DNA from: Oribacterium sp. C9
GTDB taxonomy: Bacteria > Bacillota > Clostridia > Lachnospirales > Lachnospiraceae
NCBI RefSeq assembly: GCF_002007235.1
Contig: NZ_MUHW01000005.1
Location: 1 to 64,000, forward strand
Length of the DNA stretch: 64,000 nt
Direction of reading: 5' to 3'
Within the stretch, counting starts at the first letter, position 1; every line of letters starts with the position of its first letter. Shown piece after piece: positions 26,105-35,384 of this stretch. The translations under genes were made by a program, and so were the position numbers. The notes beneath the pieces were generated by a model, which did not search any database, had not been told where the DNA came from, and worked only from the letters and a program-made list of their open reading frames with translations.

Positions 26105-27520
26105 ATGCAGTTATTTCAGTTTGTCTACAACTTCCTCTGGGGGGACCTCATCACTATACCGCTTCCGGGAGGATCAGGCTTAGGTCTCTCATTATTGGTT
26201 CTTCTTTTGATCCCTGCGGGTCTTTTCTGTATGGTGATCACCAGATTCCTGCCTTTACGTCTGCTGCCGGAGATGATCAGAGTAGCATCCGAAAAAGACA
26301 GTACCGGTGACAAGAAGAGCAGTGTATCAGGTCTCGAAACTCTTATCGTTTCTACAGCCACCCGTGTCGGAATGGGAAACCTTGTGGGGGTTGTAGCAGC
26401 TGTTTCAGCCGGCGGAGCAGGCGCTGTTTTCTGGATGTGGATAACTGCTATTATAGGTTCAGCAACTGCCTTTGTAGAAGCGACTCTTTCTCAGATGTAT
26501 AAGGAAAAGGATCCTCTTTACGGAGGCTTCAGAGGAGGTCCTGCATATTACATTCATCACCTCTTTGCAGGAAAAAAGAAGAAGAGTATCATGGCGGTAC
26601 TTTTTGCTCTTTCAGGACTTCTTTGCTGGTGCGGAATCAGTCAGGTCATCGGAAATTCCGTTTCCTCAGCTCTTGAAAATGCTTTTAATGTGCCACCGCT
26701 GGCAACGGCTGTCATTCTCTGCATTCCGGGTGCATACATTGTTTTAAAGAAAAACGTTACCGTAAAGGTTCTGGATATCATCGTTCCTGTGATGGCAGGC
26801 TTCTATTTCTTCCTGACACTTTTTGTTGTTATCAACAATTTTTCCAGCCTTCCATCTGTTTTTTCGCAGATCTTCAGAGAGGCATTCGGTGCACGTCAGG
26901 CCATTGCCGGTGGTTTCGGTGCTGTTCTCATGAACGGAGTAAAAAGAGGACTTTTTTCAAATGAAGCAGGCTCAGGGTCAGCGCCATGTGCTTCAGCGAG
27001 TGCCGATGTTGATCATCCTGTAAAGTCAGGTCTTCTTCAGGCTTTGGGTGTTTTTATAGATACCATCATCATCTGCAGCTGTACAGCTTTTGTTATGCTT
27101 CTTGCACCGGAAGAGCTCACAAGCGGACTCGGTGGAATGGACCTTCTTCAGGCAGCCATGCGTTACCACTTCGGAGAAGCAGGCGTAATATTTATCGCTG
27201 TAACACTCTGGCTGTTCTGTTTCTCAACATTCCTCGGCATCCTCTTTTATGCCCGTTCAAATGTTGCATATATCTTCGGAGATAACTGGACATCACAGAC
27301 TGTTTATAAGGCCATAGCACTTGTAAACCTCTTCATCGGCTGCCTTGCGGCTTACACCTTTGTATGGGATCTCGGAGATGTAGGCATTGGCCTCATGACC
27401 ATCTTTAATCTCATAGCTTTAGTTCCTATGTCTAAGGATGCGGTAAGATCACTAAGAGATTATGAGCAGAGATTTTTGAAAAAGAATGAAGAGAAAAAAG
27501 TAACTGATCTGGCAAGCTGA
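26105..27520 (+). CDS. Alanine/glycine:cation symporter (AGCS family)
   Basis: A 471-residue transporter with about ten membrane segments. It has the AGCS signature region STATRVGMGNLVGVVAAVSAGG (about residues 84-105), with GAVFWMWITAIIGSATAFVE following and the conserved FSNEAGSGSAPCASASADV (about 287-305). It takes up alanine, glycine or glutamine with Na+ or H+. Length is typical (450-480). The initial ATG 26105 follows a weak AAAGGAATAGG. It is monocistronic with its own promoter and terminator. Confidence 0.93.
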   Translation: MQLFQFVYNFLWGDLITIPLPGGSGLGLSLLVLLLIPAGLFCMVITRFLPLRLLPEMIRVASEKDSTGDKKSSVSGLETLIVSTATRVGMGNLVGVVAAVSAGGAGAVFWMWITAIIGSATAFVEATLSQMYKEKDPLYGGFRGGPAYYIHHLFAGKKKKSIMAVLFALSGLLCWCGISQVIGNSVSSALENAFNVPPLATAVILCIPGAYIVLKKNVTVKVLDIIVPVMAGFYFFLTLFVVINNFSSLPSVFSQIFREAFGARQAIAGGFGAVLMNGVKRGLFSNEAGSGSAPCASASADVDHPVKSGLLQALGVFIDTIIICSCTAFVMLLAPEELTSGLGGMDLLQAAMRYHFGEAGVIFIAVTLWLFCFSTFLGILFYARSNVAYIFGDNWTSQTVYKAIALVNLFIGCLAAYTFVWDLGDVGIGLMTIFNLIALVPMSKDAVRSLRDYEQRFLKKNEEKKVTDLAS

Positions 27521-27526
27521 TTTAAT

Positions 27527-27555
27527 GATCTGCAGGAAACTGCAGATCTTTTTTT
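27527..27555 (+). terminator. Terminator after the symporter
   Basis: GATCTGCAG (27527-27535) pairs perfectly with CTGCAGATC (27540-27548) around GAAA, followed by seven T. Confidence 0.93.
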
Positions 27556-27672
27556 GCTATAAGGCTGTCAATGTATCTTTATCTTAGGCACATTGATACG
27601 ATGATAAAAAGAACAACAAATGATAATGACTTTTTAAACGTAAGATAGACTTATGTTGTTTCAGTCAGTAAA

Positions 27673-28566
27673 ATGAAGGCTATGAATATTTTTGAAAGCA
27701 TTAAAAAAGAATTTACTATACCAAACGCATATTCAAACTGGAAGGACTATAGGAAAGCACTCACAGACCTTATACTTCAGGATGAAGAAATATGTGATCC
27801 TTCAGCCGCTAAGAAGCGTTCCATCGCTGTTCTCGGAGCAGGCCCCTGTAATGACCTGGATCTTAAGCGTCTTACGACACACTTCGGAAGTATAGATCTC
27901 ATAGACGTGGACGGAGAAAGTGTAATGGATGGGCTCATAAATCAGGGGCAGGAGCATTGTCCAAATATACATATAAAGGAAGGATCCCTTACAGGAGTCA
28001 GTCAGGAGCTTACAGAACGATTTTTCAACAGACTTTATATGTACCTTATGGAAAAGGGGAGAGCTCTGACTAAAGCTGATTTTATCGAGCGTTCTCTCAT
28101 GGAATTCAGATCGATTGAGGAAGCACTGTTTCGGAATGAAGCAGATCTCAGTAACATACTTCCGGTAAAAAGCTATGATATGGTGGTGGCAGCCGGACTT
28201 CACAGCCAGCTCTGGAGTATTCTTTCCTACAGCTGGCACATACTTTCCGGTAATGTTTCTGAACAGATATTCGGTGGTGATGTCATAGATCCCGAGCCCC
28301 TCCATGATCACATCCGGGAGGTGGATGACAGACTCATACCGCTTATAAACGAAGCCATACTTAAATCCTCAAAGCATCGTGTTCTGTTTTCTTCCGAGTA
28401 TGATCCAAACAGTCCATCTGAGGGTGCATGGCAATGCATAAAGGATATCAGACAGAGATTCACCGGAGGAGAGATAGAACTCAGGGAATCTACTCTTGAA
28501 TGGCCCTTCTATCCTGAACAAAGGCGGAAATATACCATGTTGATTCAGGATATAAAAATGTGCTAA
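27673..28566 (+). CDS. Unknown protein with a methyltransferase-like Rossmann core
   Basis: A 297-residue cytoplasmic protein. Residues 50-82 read RSIAVLGAGPCNDLDLKRL followed by SIDLIDVDGESV, the glycine-rich loop and acidic second strand of a class I SAM-dependent methyltransferase or other nucleotide-binding Rossmann fold. A later YDMVVAAGLHSQLWSIL resembles the motif IV region. I do not recognise a named family. ATG 27682 is an alternative start. It is followed after 40 nt by the NusG-domain-II gene, perhaps as one transcript. The name is a fold-level guess only. Confidence 0.65.
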   Translation: MKAMNIFESIKKEFTIPNAYSNWKDYRKALTDLILQDEEICDPSAAKKRSIAVLGAGPCNDLDLKRLTTHFGSIDLIDVDGESVMDGLINQGQEHCPNIHIKEGSLTGVSQELTERFFNRLYMYLMEKGRALTKADFIERSLMEFRSIEEALFRNEADLSNILPVKSYDMVVAAGLHSQLWSILSYSWHILSGNVSEQIFGGDVIDPEPLHDHIREVDDRLIPLINEAILKSSKHRVLFSSEYDPNSPSEGAWQCIKDIRQRFTGGEIELRESTLEWPFYPEQRRKYTMLIQDIKMC

Positions 28567-28606
28567 GATAGTCCCTAAAGTTTTAAAAACAGGAGTACTA
28601 ATCGAA

Positions 28607-29101
28607 ATGCAGAATTCAGATAATAAGAAACGTAATATCATTTTGATCGCAGCCATTCTGGTAGTTATCCTACTTAGCTTCGGTCTATCGGCATATATAA
28701 GGAGCAGTGCAAAACAGGGCAACGGAAGTGAAACAGCTGCATCGTCTTCTTCATCAGCTGAAGGTGAAAGCAAAGATGAGAAGACCAACGAGCTTCAGGT
28801 AGTTGTACAGTATGTTGATCGAGAGATCTTCAGAGCACCTCTCAGTAAGGATGCTCTCTATATGATTAAGGACGGCGTGGTCTCGGAAGTTCCTGAAGGC
28901 ACAACACTTGAGTCCATGGGAGATGAGGCACTCGAAACAAAGCATCATATAAATCTCATGCAGGTAAAGGATAATTCAGTTGCGGTCGTACAGTCTAACT
29001 GCAGCAACCAGATCTGTGTTTCCATAGGAAAGATGACAGATACAGACTACGATTTTCCTATCACCTGCCTTCCACACGGACTTATCATAGTTATTCAGTA
29101 A
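28607..29101 (+). CDS. NusG domain II-containing exported protein
   Basis: A 164-residue protein with one N-terminal membrane anchor (residues 10-30), a Ser/Glu-rich linker (31-62) and a C-terminal NusG_II-like domain (about 65-164). The domain shows VVQSNCSNQICVSIGKM followed by FPITCLPHGLIIVI. The two conserved Cys-containing turns (NC..QIC and TCLPH) are hallmarks of this domain in anaerobes. It would face outside the cell. In Firmicutes such proteins occur with FMN-binding electron-transfer proteins, matching the flavoprotein gene 246 nt downstream. A terminator lies between them, so they are separately transcribed. Confidence 0.85.
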   Translation: MQNSDNKKRNIILIAAILVVILLSFGLSAYIRSSAKQGNGSETAASSSSSAEGESKDEKTNELQVVVQYVDREIFRAPLSKDALYMIKDGVVSEVPEGTTLESMGDEALETKHHINLMQVKDNSVAVVQSNCSNQICVSIGKMTDTDYDFPITCLPHGLIIVIQ

Positions 29102-29120
29102 AAGTTCATATTACATGGTC

Positions 29121-29157
29121 AGCAGTTTATTCTTTCAAAGAATAGACTGCTTTTTTT
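29121..29157 (+). terminator. Terminator after the NusG-II gene
   Basis: 29121-29135 pairs with 29137-29151 (one G-U, tight apical turn) followed by seven T. Confidence 0.85.
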
Positions 29158-29265
29158 ATGATGATTAAAGAAATTTGACTGTAAGGGCAGGATTTAACGA
29201 GTATTATATAAACATTATGTTCATTAAAATGATATAAATATGTCATTTAAGATTTTTAACTATAT

Positions 29266-29279
29266 TGTAACCGCTTTCA
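29266..29279 (+). promoter_or_regulatory. cre-like catabolite-control site
   Basis: TGTAACCGCTTTCA fits the CcpA operator consensus TGWAANCGNTNWCA at every position. It lies 69 bp before the flavoprotein start codon. Carbon-catabolite control of this gene is inferred. Confidence 0.6.
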
Positions 29280-29347
29280 AATTGTTTTTTATTGTCGAAT
29301 ATGCTTAAATAAAATCGTATTTTATGAGTGCTTTAATAGGAGGCAAA

Positions 29348-31933
29348 ATGAAAAAATTTCTTAGGGGAGCAATGGCCGTAGGTCTTGCTGCATCAATGAC
29401 AGCCTGCGCATCACAGCAGACTCCTGAATCAACAACAGCAGCTGCTACAGAGGCAGCTACAACAGCTGCTGAAGCAACAGAAGCTGCCGGAAACTTTGTT
29501 GCCGGTACATATTCAGGTTCAGATCAGGGCTTCGGTGGAAAGGTAACTGTTACTATCACAACAACAGATGCCGAGATCACAGACGTTCAGATCGAAGGAA
29601 AAGACGAAACACCTACAGTAGGTGGGGCAGCTCTTGAAGAGCTTGCATCTCAGATCAAGACAAAGCAGTCTGCTGAGATCGATGGTGTTTCAGGTGCTAC
29701 ATTAACATCAAACGGTGTTAAGGCAGCTGCAGCCGCAGCTATTGAGGCTGCAAAGAAGGGCGAGGCTACAGGCGCTAACGATGCTGAGCTCGCTTTCACA
29801 GCAGGTACTTACACAGGTAAGGGAACAGGCTACAACGGAGATATCGCTGTTGACGTTACATTTGATGAAGGTAAGGTAACAGCTATCGAGGTTAAGGAGT
29901 CTAAGGAGACTGAGCACGTTGGTGATGTTGCATACGACATCCTCATTCCACAGATCATCGAGGCAAACGGCACAGGCGTTGACGGTGTATCAGGTGCTAC
30001 ATTCTCATCAAGAGCTCTTAAGGAAGCTGTAAATGATGCAGCTGATCAGGCTTCAGTAACAAACAAGGATGCATTTACATCCAACACTGTTGAAGTTAAG
30101 GCTCAGGATGCTATCGACGAGACATACGATGTAGTTGTAGTAGGTGCAGGTGGAGCAGGTATCTCTGCAGCAGCTCAGGCAGCTCAGGACGGAAACACAG
30201 TTCTCGTTATCGAGAAGAACGCTGAGGTTGGTGGTAACACACTTGTATCCGGCGGACAGTATCAGTCAGTTATGCCTTACCTTGTATGGGATGCAAAGAA
30301 TCCTGATGCTACAACAGGCAAGGGCTTCGACGGCAACGAGTATAACAAGGTTAAGTCAGTTCAGGGATGTATCGATGAGTTAAAGACCATCCTTAACTGG
30401 TCAGAGGATGAGTTCGATGCTGACTACTACAAGGATCATGAGTATGTAGCAGGTGATATCGAAGAGCTTTCAAAGCATGGTGTAGTTAAGGATTATCTTC
30501 CTACTCTCCAGGCTCTTAAGAAGGAGATCCAGGCTTACCTTGACTGGGCACAGCCTAAGCTCGACGCAGGAACACCTGAGTCAGACCTTACACTTTTCTC
30601 AACAATCAACCTTCACATCTTCCAGACATACTATGGCGGACTTCGTCAGAGCGCTGACAAGTCATCATGGATCTATGGTGATGTAGACCTCGTATCACAG
30701 TTCATCAACGATGGACAGGATATCAAGCCATGGCTCGAGTCAATGGGTTCAACATTTGTTGAGGATACACAGCCAACACTTATCGGTGCTCTCTGGTACA
30801 GAGAGAATCAGTTCATCGGTGCTAATGTAGATGCTGATGGCGATGGCAAGGAAGAAGAGTACGGCGGAAGATGGGGAACATACTTCATGGCTCCTATGAC
30901 CGCATTCAAGAACGCTAATGAAGCAAACAAGATCATGACTCGTACAACAGCTGAAGAGCTCATCACTGAGAATGGTCGTGTAACAGGCGTTAAGGCTACT
31001 ATGTTCGATGGAACACCTGTAACAGCACATGCTACAAAGGGTGTTATCCTTGCAACAGGTGGTTTCGCTGCAAATATCGGTAAGGTTGTAGAGACTAACG
31101 AGTACTGGTCAAGTGAGTTCCTTAACGATAAGCTTGAGACAACAAACCGTTCATCACTTCAGGGTGATGGTATCAAGATGGCTGAGGGTGCCGGTGCCGC
31201 TACAACAGGTGAGGGCTTCACACAGCTTATGCCTATTTCTTGGGTAGACAATGGTGACCTTGCATTCGGTGGTGGAGATTACGCTATCTACATCAATCCT
31301 ACAACAGGCAACCGTTTCGTAGATGAGACTTCAGAGCGTGACGTTCTTTCACTTGGTGAGTTCAAGAACGGTATCGAGTGGAAGGGCCACAAGGGCGTAT
31401 TCATTGAGATCGCTAATGCTGCAGTTCCTATCCCAGGACCATACCTCTACAAGGATGAGGACGTTGAAGGAAGACAGTATGTAAGAACTATCGGCGAGCT
31501 TGCTGATCTCTTCAAGGAGATCGGTCTTGAGACTGATGCTGATGCTGTAATCGAGACAATCAAGGATTACGATCAGGCAATCATGTCAGGCAAGCAGCCT
31601 AAGGATGTAACAAAGAAGCAGTTCTCAGCTCTCATCGGTGATGCAGAGAAGAACGACAACGGTTCATACAAGGCTGATACATACAACCTTGATGACGCTA
31701 AGCTTCGTGTACGTCTCATGGCTCCTTCAACACACCACACAATGGGTGGTATCTCTGTTGATGTAAACCGTCACGTACTTGATAAGGACGGAAAGGCTAT
31801 CGATGGACTTTACGCAGCCGGTGAGGTTACCGGAGGTATCCATGGTGGTAACCGTCTCGGCGGTAACGCTATCACTGAGATCTTCGTATCAGGACGTACA
31901 GCAGCTAAGGCTGTAACAGCTGATAACAAGTAA
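29348..31933 (+). CDS. Exported flavoprotein reductase with two covalent-FMN domains (fumarate/urocanate reductase-like)
   Basis: An 861-residue lipoprotein-type flavoenzyme. Signal MKKFLRGAMAVGLAASMTAC (Cys20 lipobox) is followed by an Ala/Thr/Glu linker. There are two FMN-binding domains with ApbE attachment motifs DGVSGAT at 112-118 and 212-218 (acceptor Thr118 and Thr218). Then comes an FAD_binding_2 domain with the dinucleotide loop VVVVGAGGAGISAAA (GAGGAG 266-271) and a C-terminal GGNAITEIFVSGR active-site region. It probably reduces fumarate, urocanate or a similar enoate outside the membrane. ATG 29348 is preferred because TAGGAGG lies just upstream. Codon use is very biased, indicating high expression. 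The FMN-transferring ApbE is not in the window. Confidence 0.92.
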   Translation: MKKFLRGAMAVGLAASMTACASQQTPESTTAAATEAATTAAEATEAAGNFVAGTYSGSDQGFGGKVTVTITTTDAEITDVQIEGKDETPTVGGAALEELASQIKTKQSAEIDGVSGATLTSNGVKAAAAAAIEAAKKGEATGANDAELAFTAGTYTGKGTGYNGDIAVDVTFDEGKVTAIEVKESKETEHVGDVAYDILIPQIIEANGTGVDGVSGATFSSRALKEAVNDAADQASVTNKDAFTSNTVEVKAQDAIDETYDVVVVGAGGAGISAAAQAAQDGNTVLVIEKNAEVGGNTLVSGGQYQSVMPYLVWDAKNPDATTGKGFDGNEYNKVKSVQGCIDELKTILNWSEDEFDADYYKDHEYVAGDIEELSKHGVVKDYLPTLQALKKEIQAYLDWAQPKLDAGTPESDLTLFSTINLHIFQTYYGGLRQSADKSSWIYGDVDLVSQFINDGQDIKPWLESMGSTFVEDTQPTLIGALWYRENQFIGANVDADGDGKEEEYGGRWGTYFMAPMTAFKNANEANKIMTRTTAEELITENGRVTGVKATMFDGTPVTAHATKGVILATGGFAANIGKVVETNEYWSSEFLNDKLETTNRSSLQGDGIKMAEGAGAATTGEGFTQLMPISWVDNGDLAFGGGDYAIYINPTTGNRFVDETSERDVLSLGEFKNGIEWKGHKGVFIEIANAAVPIPGPYLYKDEDVEGRQYVRTIGELADLFKEIGLETDADAVIETIKDYDQAIMSGKQPKDVTKKQFSALIGDAEKNDNGSYKADTYNLDDAKLRVRLMAPSTHHTMGGISVDVNRHVLDKDGKAIDGLYAAGEVTGGIHGGNRLGGNAITEIFVSGRTAAKAVTADNK

Positions 31934-31976
31934 TCTGAATCTTATTAATTTTTTTAAAGCACAGGGATAAAATATT

Positions 31977-32013
31977 CAGGGGACATGTCGAAAGGCATGT
32001 CCCCTGATTTTTT
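31977..32013 (+). terminator. Terminator of the flavoprotein gene
   Basis: CAGGGGACATG (31977-31987) pairs with CATGTCCCCTG (31996-32006), followed by A and six T. Confidence 0.93.
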
Positions 32014-32092
32014 GTATATTATTTCAGATAAGATGTGTATAATAGGATAACGCTTATATAAAGATGATTTTCAGATAAAATAGAGGTAAAAC

Positions 32093-32761
32093 ATGAGATG
32101 TCCTAAATGCAATTCAGACATTCCTGATGATTCAAGGAAGTGTCCCAAGTGCTTTACACCCATTATAAAGATAAAACCTATGAGAATCTGCACAAACTGC
32201 GGAAGTGAAGTTCCTGATGATGCAGATATCTGTCCGGGATGTGGAAGAGGTATAAAAAGAAAAGCCCACCAGACAGCTTCCGGTAATTCTGCATCCGGAT
32301 ACAGAGAAAAGGCTGAAAGCACTTCTACAGGAACAGATGGAAACAACTGCCATAGCAAGCTTATCAGCGAATTTAAAAGAGATAAGTATGCCTGGCTTCA
32401 GTCATTTCTTCCGGGAACGTTGGCCCTTATATACCATTTTATGGTACTTAGAAACAACATCACTTTTAATCTCATAAATACATTTATCATCTATGAGGCA
32501 CTTTCTTTCTTCTTTGGGTACAAGGATATAAAGAATCTTATTACACGACCTGAAATGATGGATGGACTCGTCTACAGTGAAAAATTTGTATTCATGAGTT
32601 ATTTTCTTCCCATGCTGAGTTTATGGGACAGAAGACAGCTTCCGGGAATGAACAGAAGGGCTCTATATCCTTTGATTCACACTGTTATTTTTACACTTCT
32701 GATCATAAGTGTGATGTTTACCATGGATATAAGAGCCATGGCCCTCGCCGGAGCAGTATAG
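32093..32761 (+). CDS. Double zinc-ribbon membrane protein
   Basis: A 222-residue protein. Two rubredoxin-like zinc ribbons lie at the N-terminus: CPKCNSDIPDDSRKCPKC (3-20) and CTNCGSEVPDDADICPGC (34-51). A low-complexity Ser/Thr linker follows, and then three or four hydrophobic segments (about 103-123, 127-146, 163-182, 200-221). This layout is common in Clostridial membrane proteins of unknown function. It is monocistronic, with no ribosome site stronger than AGAGGTAAA before ATG 32093. No role can be assigned. Confidence 0.75.
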   Translation: MRCPKCNSDIPDDSRKCPKCFTPIIKIKPMRICTNCGSEVPDDADICPGCGRGIKRKAHQTASGNSASGYREKAESTSTGTDGNNCHSKLISEFKRDKYAWLQSFLPGTLALIYHFMVLRNNITFNLINTFIIYEALSFFFGYKDIKNLITRPEMMDGLVYSEKFVFMSYFLPMLSLWDRRQLPGMNRRALYPLIHTVIFTLLIISVMFTMDIRAMALAGAV

Positions 32762-32786
32762 AACAGAATATTTTTACAATTAAAAA

Positions 32787-32808
32787 AGTGAGGGAAATGC
32801 CCCTCACT
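32787..32808 (-). terminator. Terminator for the metalloprotease gene
   Basis: AGTGAGGG (32787-32794) pairs with CCCTCACT (32801-32808). On the minus strand it is followed by a run of T (32787-32782). It overlaps the stop codon of the minus-strand gene. Confidence 0.75.
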
Positions 32809-33871
32809 GTACGTTTGAATATACTCTGACAACAGAAACCATGGTCCCGTTTTCGGTGTGCTTTACTGTTGTGGTAGTTATGGAACCGTCACCATTATAA
32901 ACAGTAGTAGTTCCGTCACCATTCTTTGCGGCATCAGCTGCATTCTGTATATGCTGACCGGTATTTACGGCACCGTACTCGGTAGATGTATCTACGTTGG
33001 TATATCCCGTATATGATATCCCTTCGGATGTCACACCAGTGATTTCATTGACATTGCCGCCAATGATCGCAGATATGGATTCTGAAAGAGAGGAATGTAC
33101 ATCTGAGCCGTTTCTGTTTTTGATAAATATGCCTGAGCTTGTGGCACCGCCGGTAAGTTCATCAATAGTTGACGGCATTGTGACAGTTAAAGCGACATTT
33201 TCAGCAGAAGCAGGATAGATTTGGGCAAAGTTCTGAATCAGTCTGTCGATATAATCGTAGGTATAAGGGGCATAGGTCATAAGTGTATCGGGATCTGTAC
33301 AGTAAAGACCGAAGGAGCCGGCGAAATATTCATTGGCATCAGTCTTTTCGTATTTGGTGACCGGAGCAGTGGCTTTTTCATACTGGAATATGCGTTTGAA
33401 CTCATCTGTATCCGAAATATACTTCTTTCCATCCTGAGTTACATAGAAAATGATATCTCTGAATCTCATGGTCTTTACGGAAGTACCTTCGTCTGAATAA
33501 CAGATGTCATCGAAAAAATGTCCCATTTCATGGGTTATAGCCTCTGCAGCACCATAATCCCTGTTTGTAAGTATGATCTTTGCATCATGTCCTTCCTGAC
33601 CGGAATAGGCTCCCAGTAGATCGCCTATAGACGCGGTTGTCTCAAAGAAATAGATTTGATTTCCGAGATCCTCATAATACTGCCTAATGGACGCAGGAAT
33701 CATATTATACTGGTAGGTAACAGCCTGAATCTGCTCATTGGTTGCGGTAAATCCCATATCAGCAAGAGGTATGGCTGCGTAAGCTGTCGAACCTAAGGCG
33801 AACGAAAATGCCGCAGTGGAAGCAACTGTTAAAAAACCTGTTTTGATACTGTTTATATTAATGTTAAACAA
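32804..33871 (-). CDS. Secreted ATLF/PPEP-like zinc metalloprotease
   Basis: A 355-residue protein with a Sec signal (cleavage near STAYA-A, residues 29-33). The protease domain spans about 40-225. It has zinc motif THEMGHFFDD (His114, Glu115, His118) and, 63 residues later, NEYFAGSFGLY with the likely third ligand Glu181. That is the signature of the anthrax-lethal-factor/Pro-Pro-endopeptidase superfamily. The C-terminal 130 residues are Ser/Thr/Asn-rich with a short repeated YNGDGSITTTT tail. Relatives cleave surface adhesins or host proteins; the target here is unknown. It is single-gene. Confidence 0.8.
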   Translation of the reverse strand: MFNININSIKTGFLTVASTAAFSFALGSTAYAAIPLADMGFTATNEQIQAVTYQYNMIPASIRQYYEDLGNQIYFFETTASIGDLLGAYSGQEGHDAKIILTNRDYGAAEAITHEMGHFFDDICYSDEGTSVKTMRFRDIIFYVTQDGKKYISDTDEFKRIFQYEKATAPVTKYEKTDANEYFAGSFGLYCTDPDTLMTYAPYTYDYIDRLIQNFAQIYPASAENVALTVTMPSTIDELTGGATSSGIFIKNRNGSDVHSSLSESISAIIGGNVNEITGVTSEGISYTGYTNVDTSTEYGAVNTGQHIQNAADAAKNGDGTTTVYNGDGSITTTTVKHTENGTMVSVVRVYSNVQ

Positions 33872-34077
33872 TTCTGTCCTCCTAAAAAGTAAGTAGAAAT
33901 CCGGATATATTTCCTGCTTTATATGTCAGATTCAAAAAACAGGAATATATTCAAAGATTATAACACTCATACTGCTTATCATCGAATGATACTTACTTTA
34001 TAATTCAAATTTGTGTTCAATTTATGATGCTTTTTTTAAAATATTGATTATTTCAGTTTAAATAGAAAGAGAGTCCA

Positions 34078-35241
34078 ATGTCTATATCAGAAATAAAACC
34101 CGATTATTATGATGATTTCCACTGTATAGGAGGTGAATGCTCCTTCACCTGCTGTCAGGAATGGAAGATCTCGGTAGACCGTGAAACAAAGAAAAGATGG
34201 CGTTCCATATCGGCTCCGAAAGATCTGAAAGAAAACCACCGGTTACCTGCAGGTCTCAGTGAACATAGTTCGCTGAATCAGTTTATAAAAAAGATCGATG
34301 ATACGGATGTCATAGGTCTTTTGCCGAACATGAAATGTCCATTTCTCGAATGTGATCATCTTTGTCGCCTTGTGAAAGAGCATGGTGAAGAAATACTTTC
34401 CGTTACATGCCATGAATTTCCAAGAGAAACTCATATTTTCCCTGATCGTACAGAAAGGGCACTTGTATCATGCTGTCCGGAGATAGTAGACCGGTGGAAC
34501 GAAAGAAATTCACTTTCCTTCACAGGCCTCGATCATAAAAACAGCGACATACTGCGGAGAGCTGACAAAAAAGACATCCTCAGGCTTACCAGAGATCTCA
34601 TGATGTTTCACCTTTCAGATGAAGCCTCTGACAATCGTACAAATCTTCTGTCAGCCTTTTTCATACTTCTTGATATCTATCATAAAGATTCTCTGGATTC
34701 AATGGACGATTACATTGATCAGGGATCCATCCGTAAACTGAAGGCTACTATCGATAGTCTGGAAAGAGATCCGGAAGAATCACTGAACGAGAGAAATGAG
34801 CTTTTCCTCGACATGACAGAAAACTATGCAAGAGAGAACAGATATACTTCATTTCTAAAGCCTCTGAGAGATACCGCATCAACATATAGCGATGAGGAAA
34901 TACAGGACTTCAATGCAGCCTTATCACGTTATGAAAAACTCCTCAGAAACTATCTTATCTCAGAAACCTTCTCAAATCTTTTGATCCCGGATATGGATCT
35001 AAGAGACATGGTTCTGCAGTTTGAATGGATGATGATGGAATATGCCGCCATCCTGCAGGGACTTTTCCTGAAATGGATATCTGCAGAAGAGCACACTCTT
35101 TCATATGAAAATGTCAGGGAAATGATAGTTCTCATTTCGAGACTCACAGGCTACGATGCAGCTGATATAGAAGAGTATCTGACAAACAGCTTCGAATCCG
35201 CCGTATGGGACTTTGGATATGCTGATTTCTTATTGGGCTGA
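34078..35241 (+). CDS. fliB: FliB-family protein (flagellin lysine-N-methylase)
   Basis: A 387-residue protein with the cysteine-rich FliB N-terminus: PDYYDDFHCIGGECSFTCC (Cys16, 21, 25, 26), then MKCPFLECDHLCRLV and SVTCHEFPRE, and VSCCPEIVDRW. The pattern suggests a bound metal or Fe-S cluster. FliB methylates flagellin lysines in Salmonella. Here it stands alone with no flagellin gene nearby. Clostridial homologues are often orphan, so the substrate may be another protein. AAAGAGAG precedes ATG 34078. Its terminator is shared with a converging gene. Confidence 0.85.
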   Translation: MSISEIKPDYYDDFHCIGGECSFTCCQEWKISVDRETKKRWRSISAPKDLKENHRLPAGLSEHSSLNQFIKKIDDTDVIGLLPNMKCPFLECDHLCRLVKEHGEEILSVTCHEFPRETHIFPDRTERALVSCCPEIVDRWNERNSLSFTGLDHKNSDILRRADKKDILRLTRDLMMFHLSDEASDNRTNLLSAFFILLDIYHKDSLDSMDDYIDQGSIRKLKATIDSLERDPEESLNERNELFLDMTENYARENRYTSFLKPLRDTASTYSDEEIQDFNAALSRYEKLLRNYLISETFSNLLIPDMDLRDMVLQFEWMMMEYAAILQGLFLKWISAEEHTLSYENVREMIVLISRLTGYDAADIEEYLTNSFESAVWDFGYADFLLG

Positions 35242-35249
35242 TGTATAAA

Positions 35250-35307
35250 AAACAGGATCTCTCAGGGACATGGATGAAATCTTATCATGCTCTTAGAGAT
35301 CCTGTTT
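35250..35307. terminator. Bidirectional terminator
   Basis: AAACAGGATCTCT (35250-35262) pairs perfectly with AGAGATCCTGTTT (35295-35307) around a 32-nt loop, with A-rich and T-rich ends. Confidence 0.75.
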
Positions 35308-35384
35308 ATTTAACTTTTGATCTAAAGCTATATCTACGATATCATTTGTCTAAATCGTAGATTAACCGAAAACCTCATAGTGGA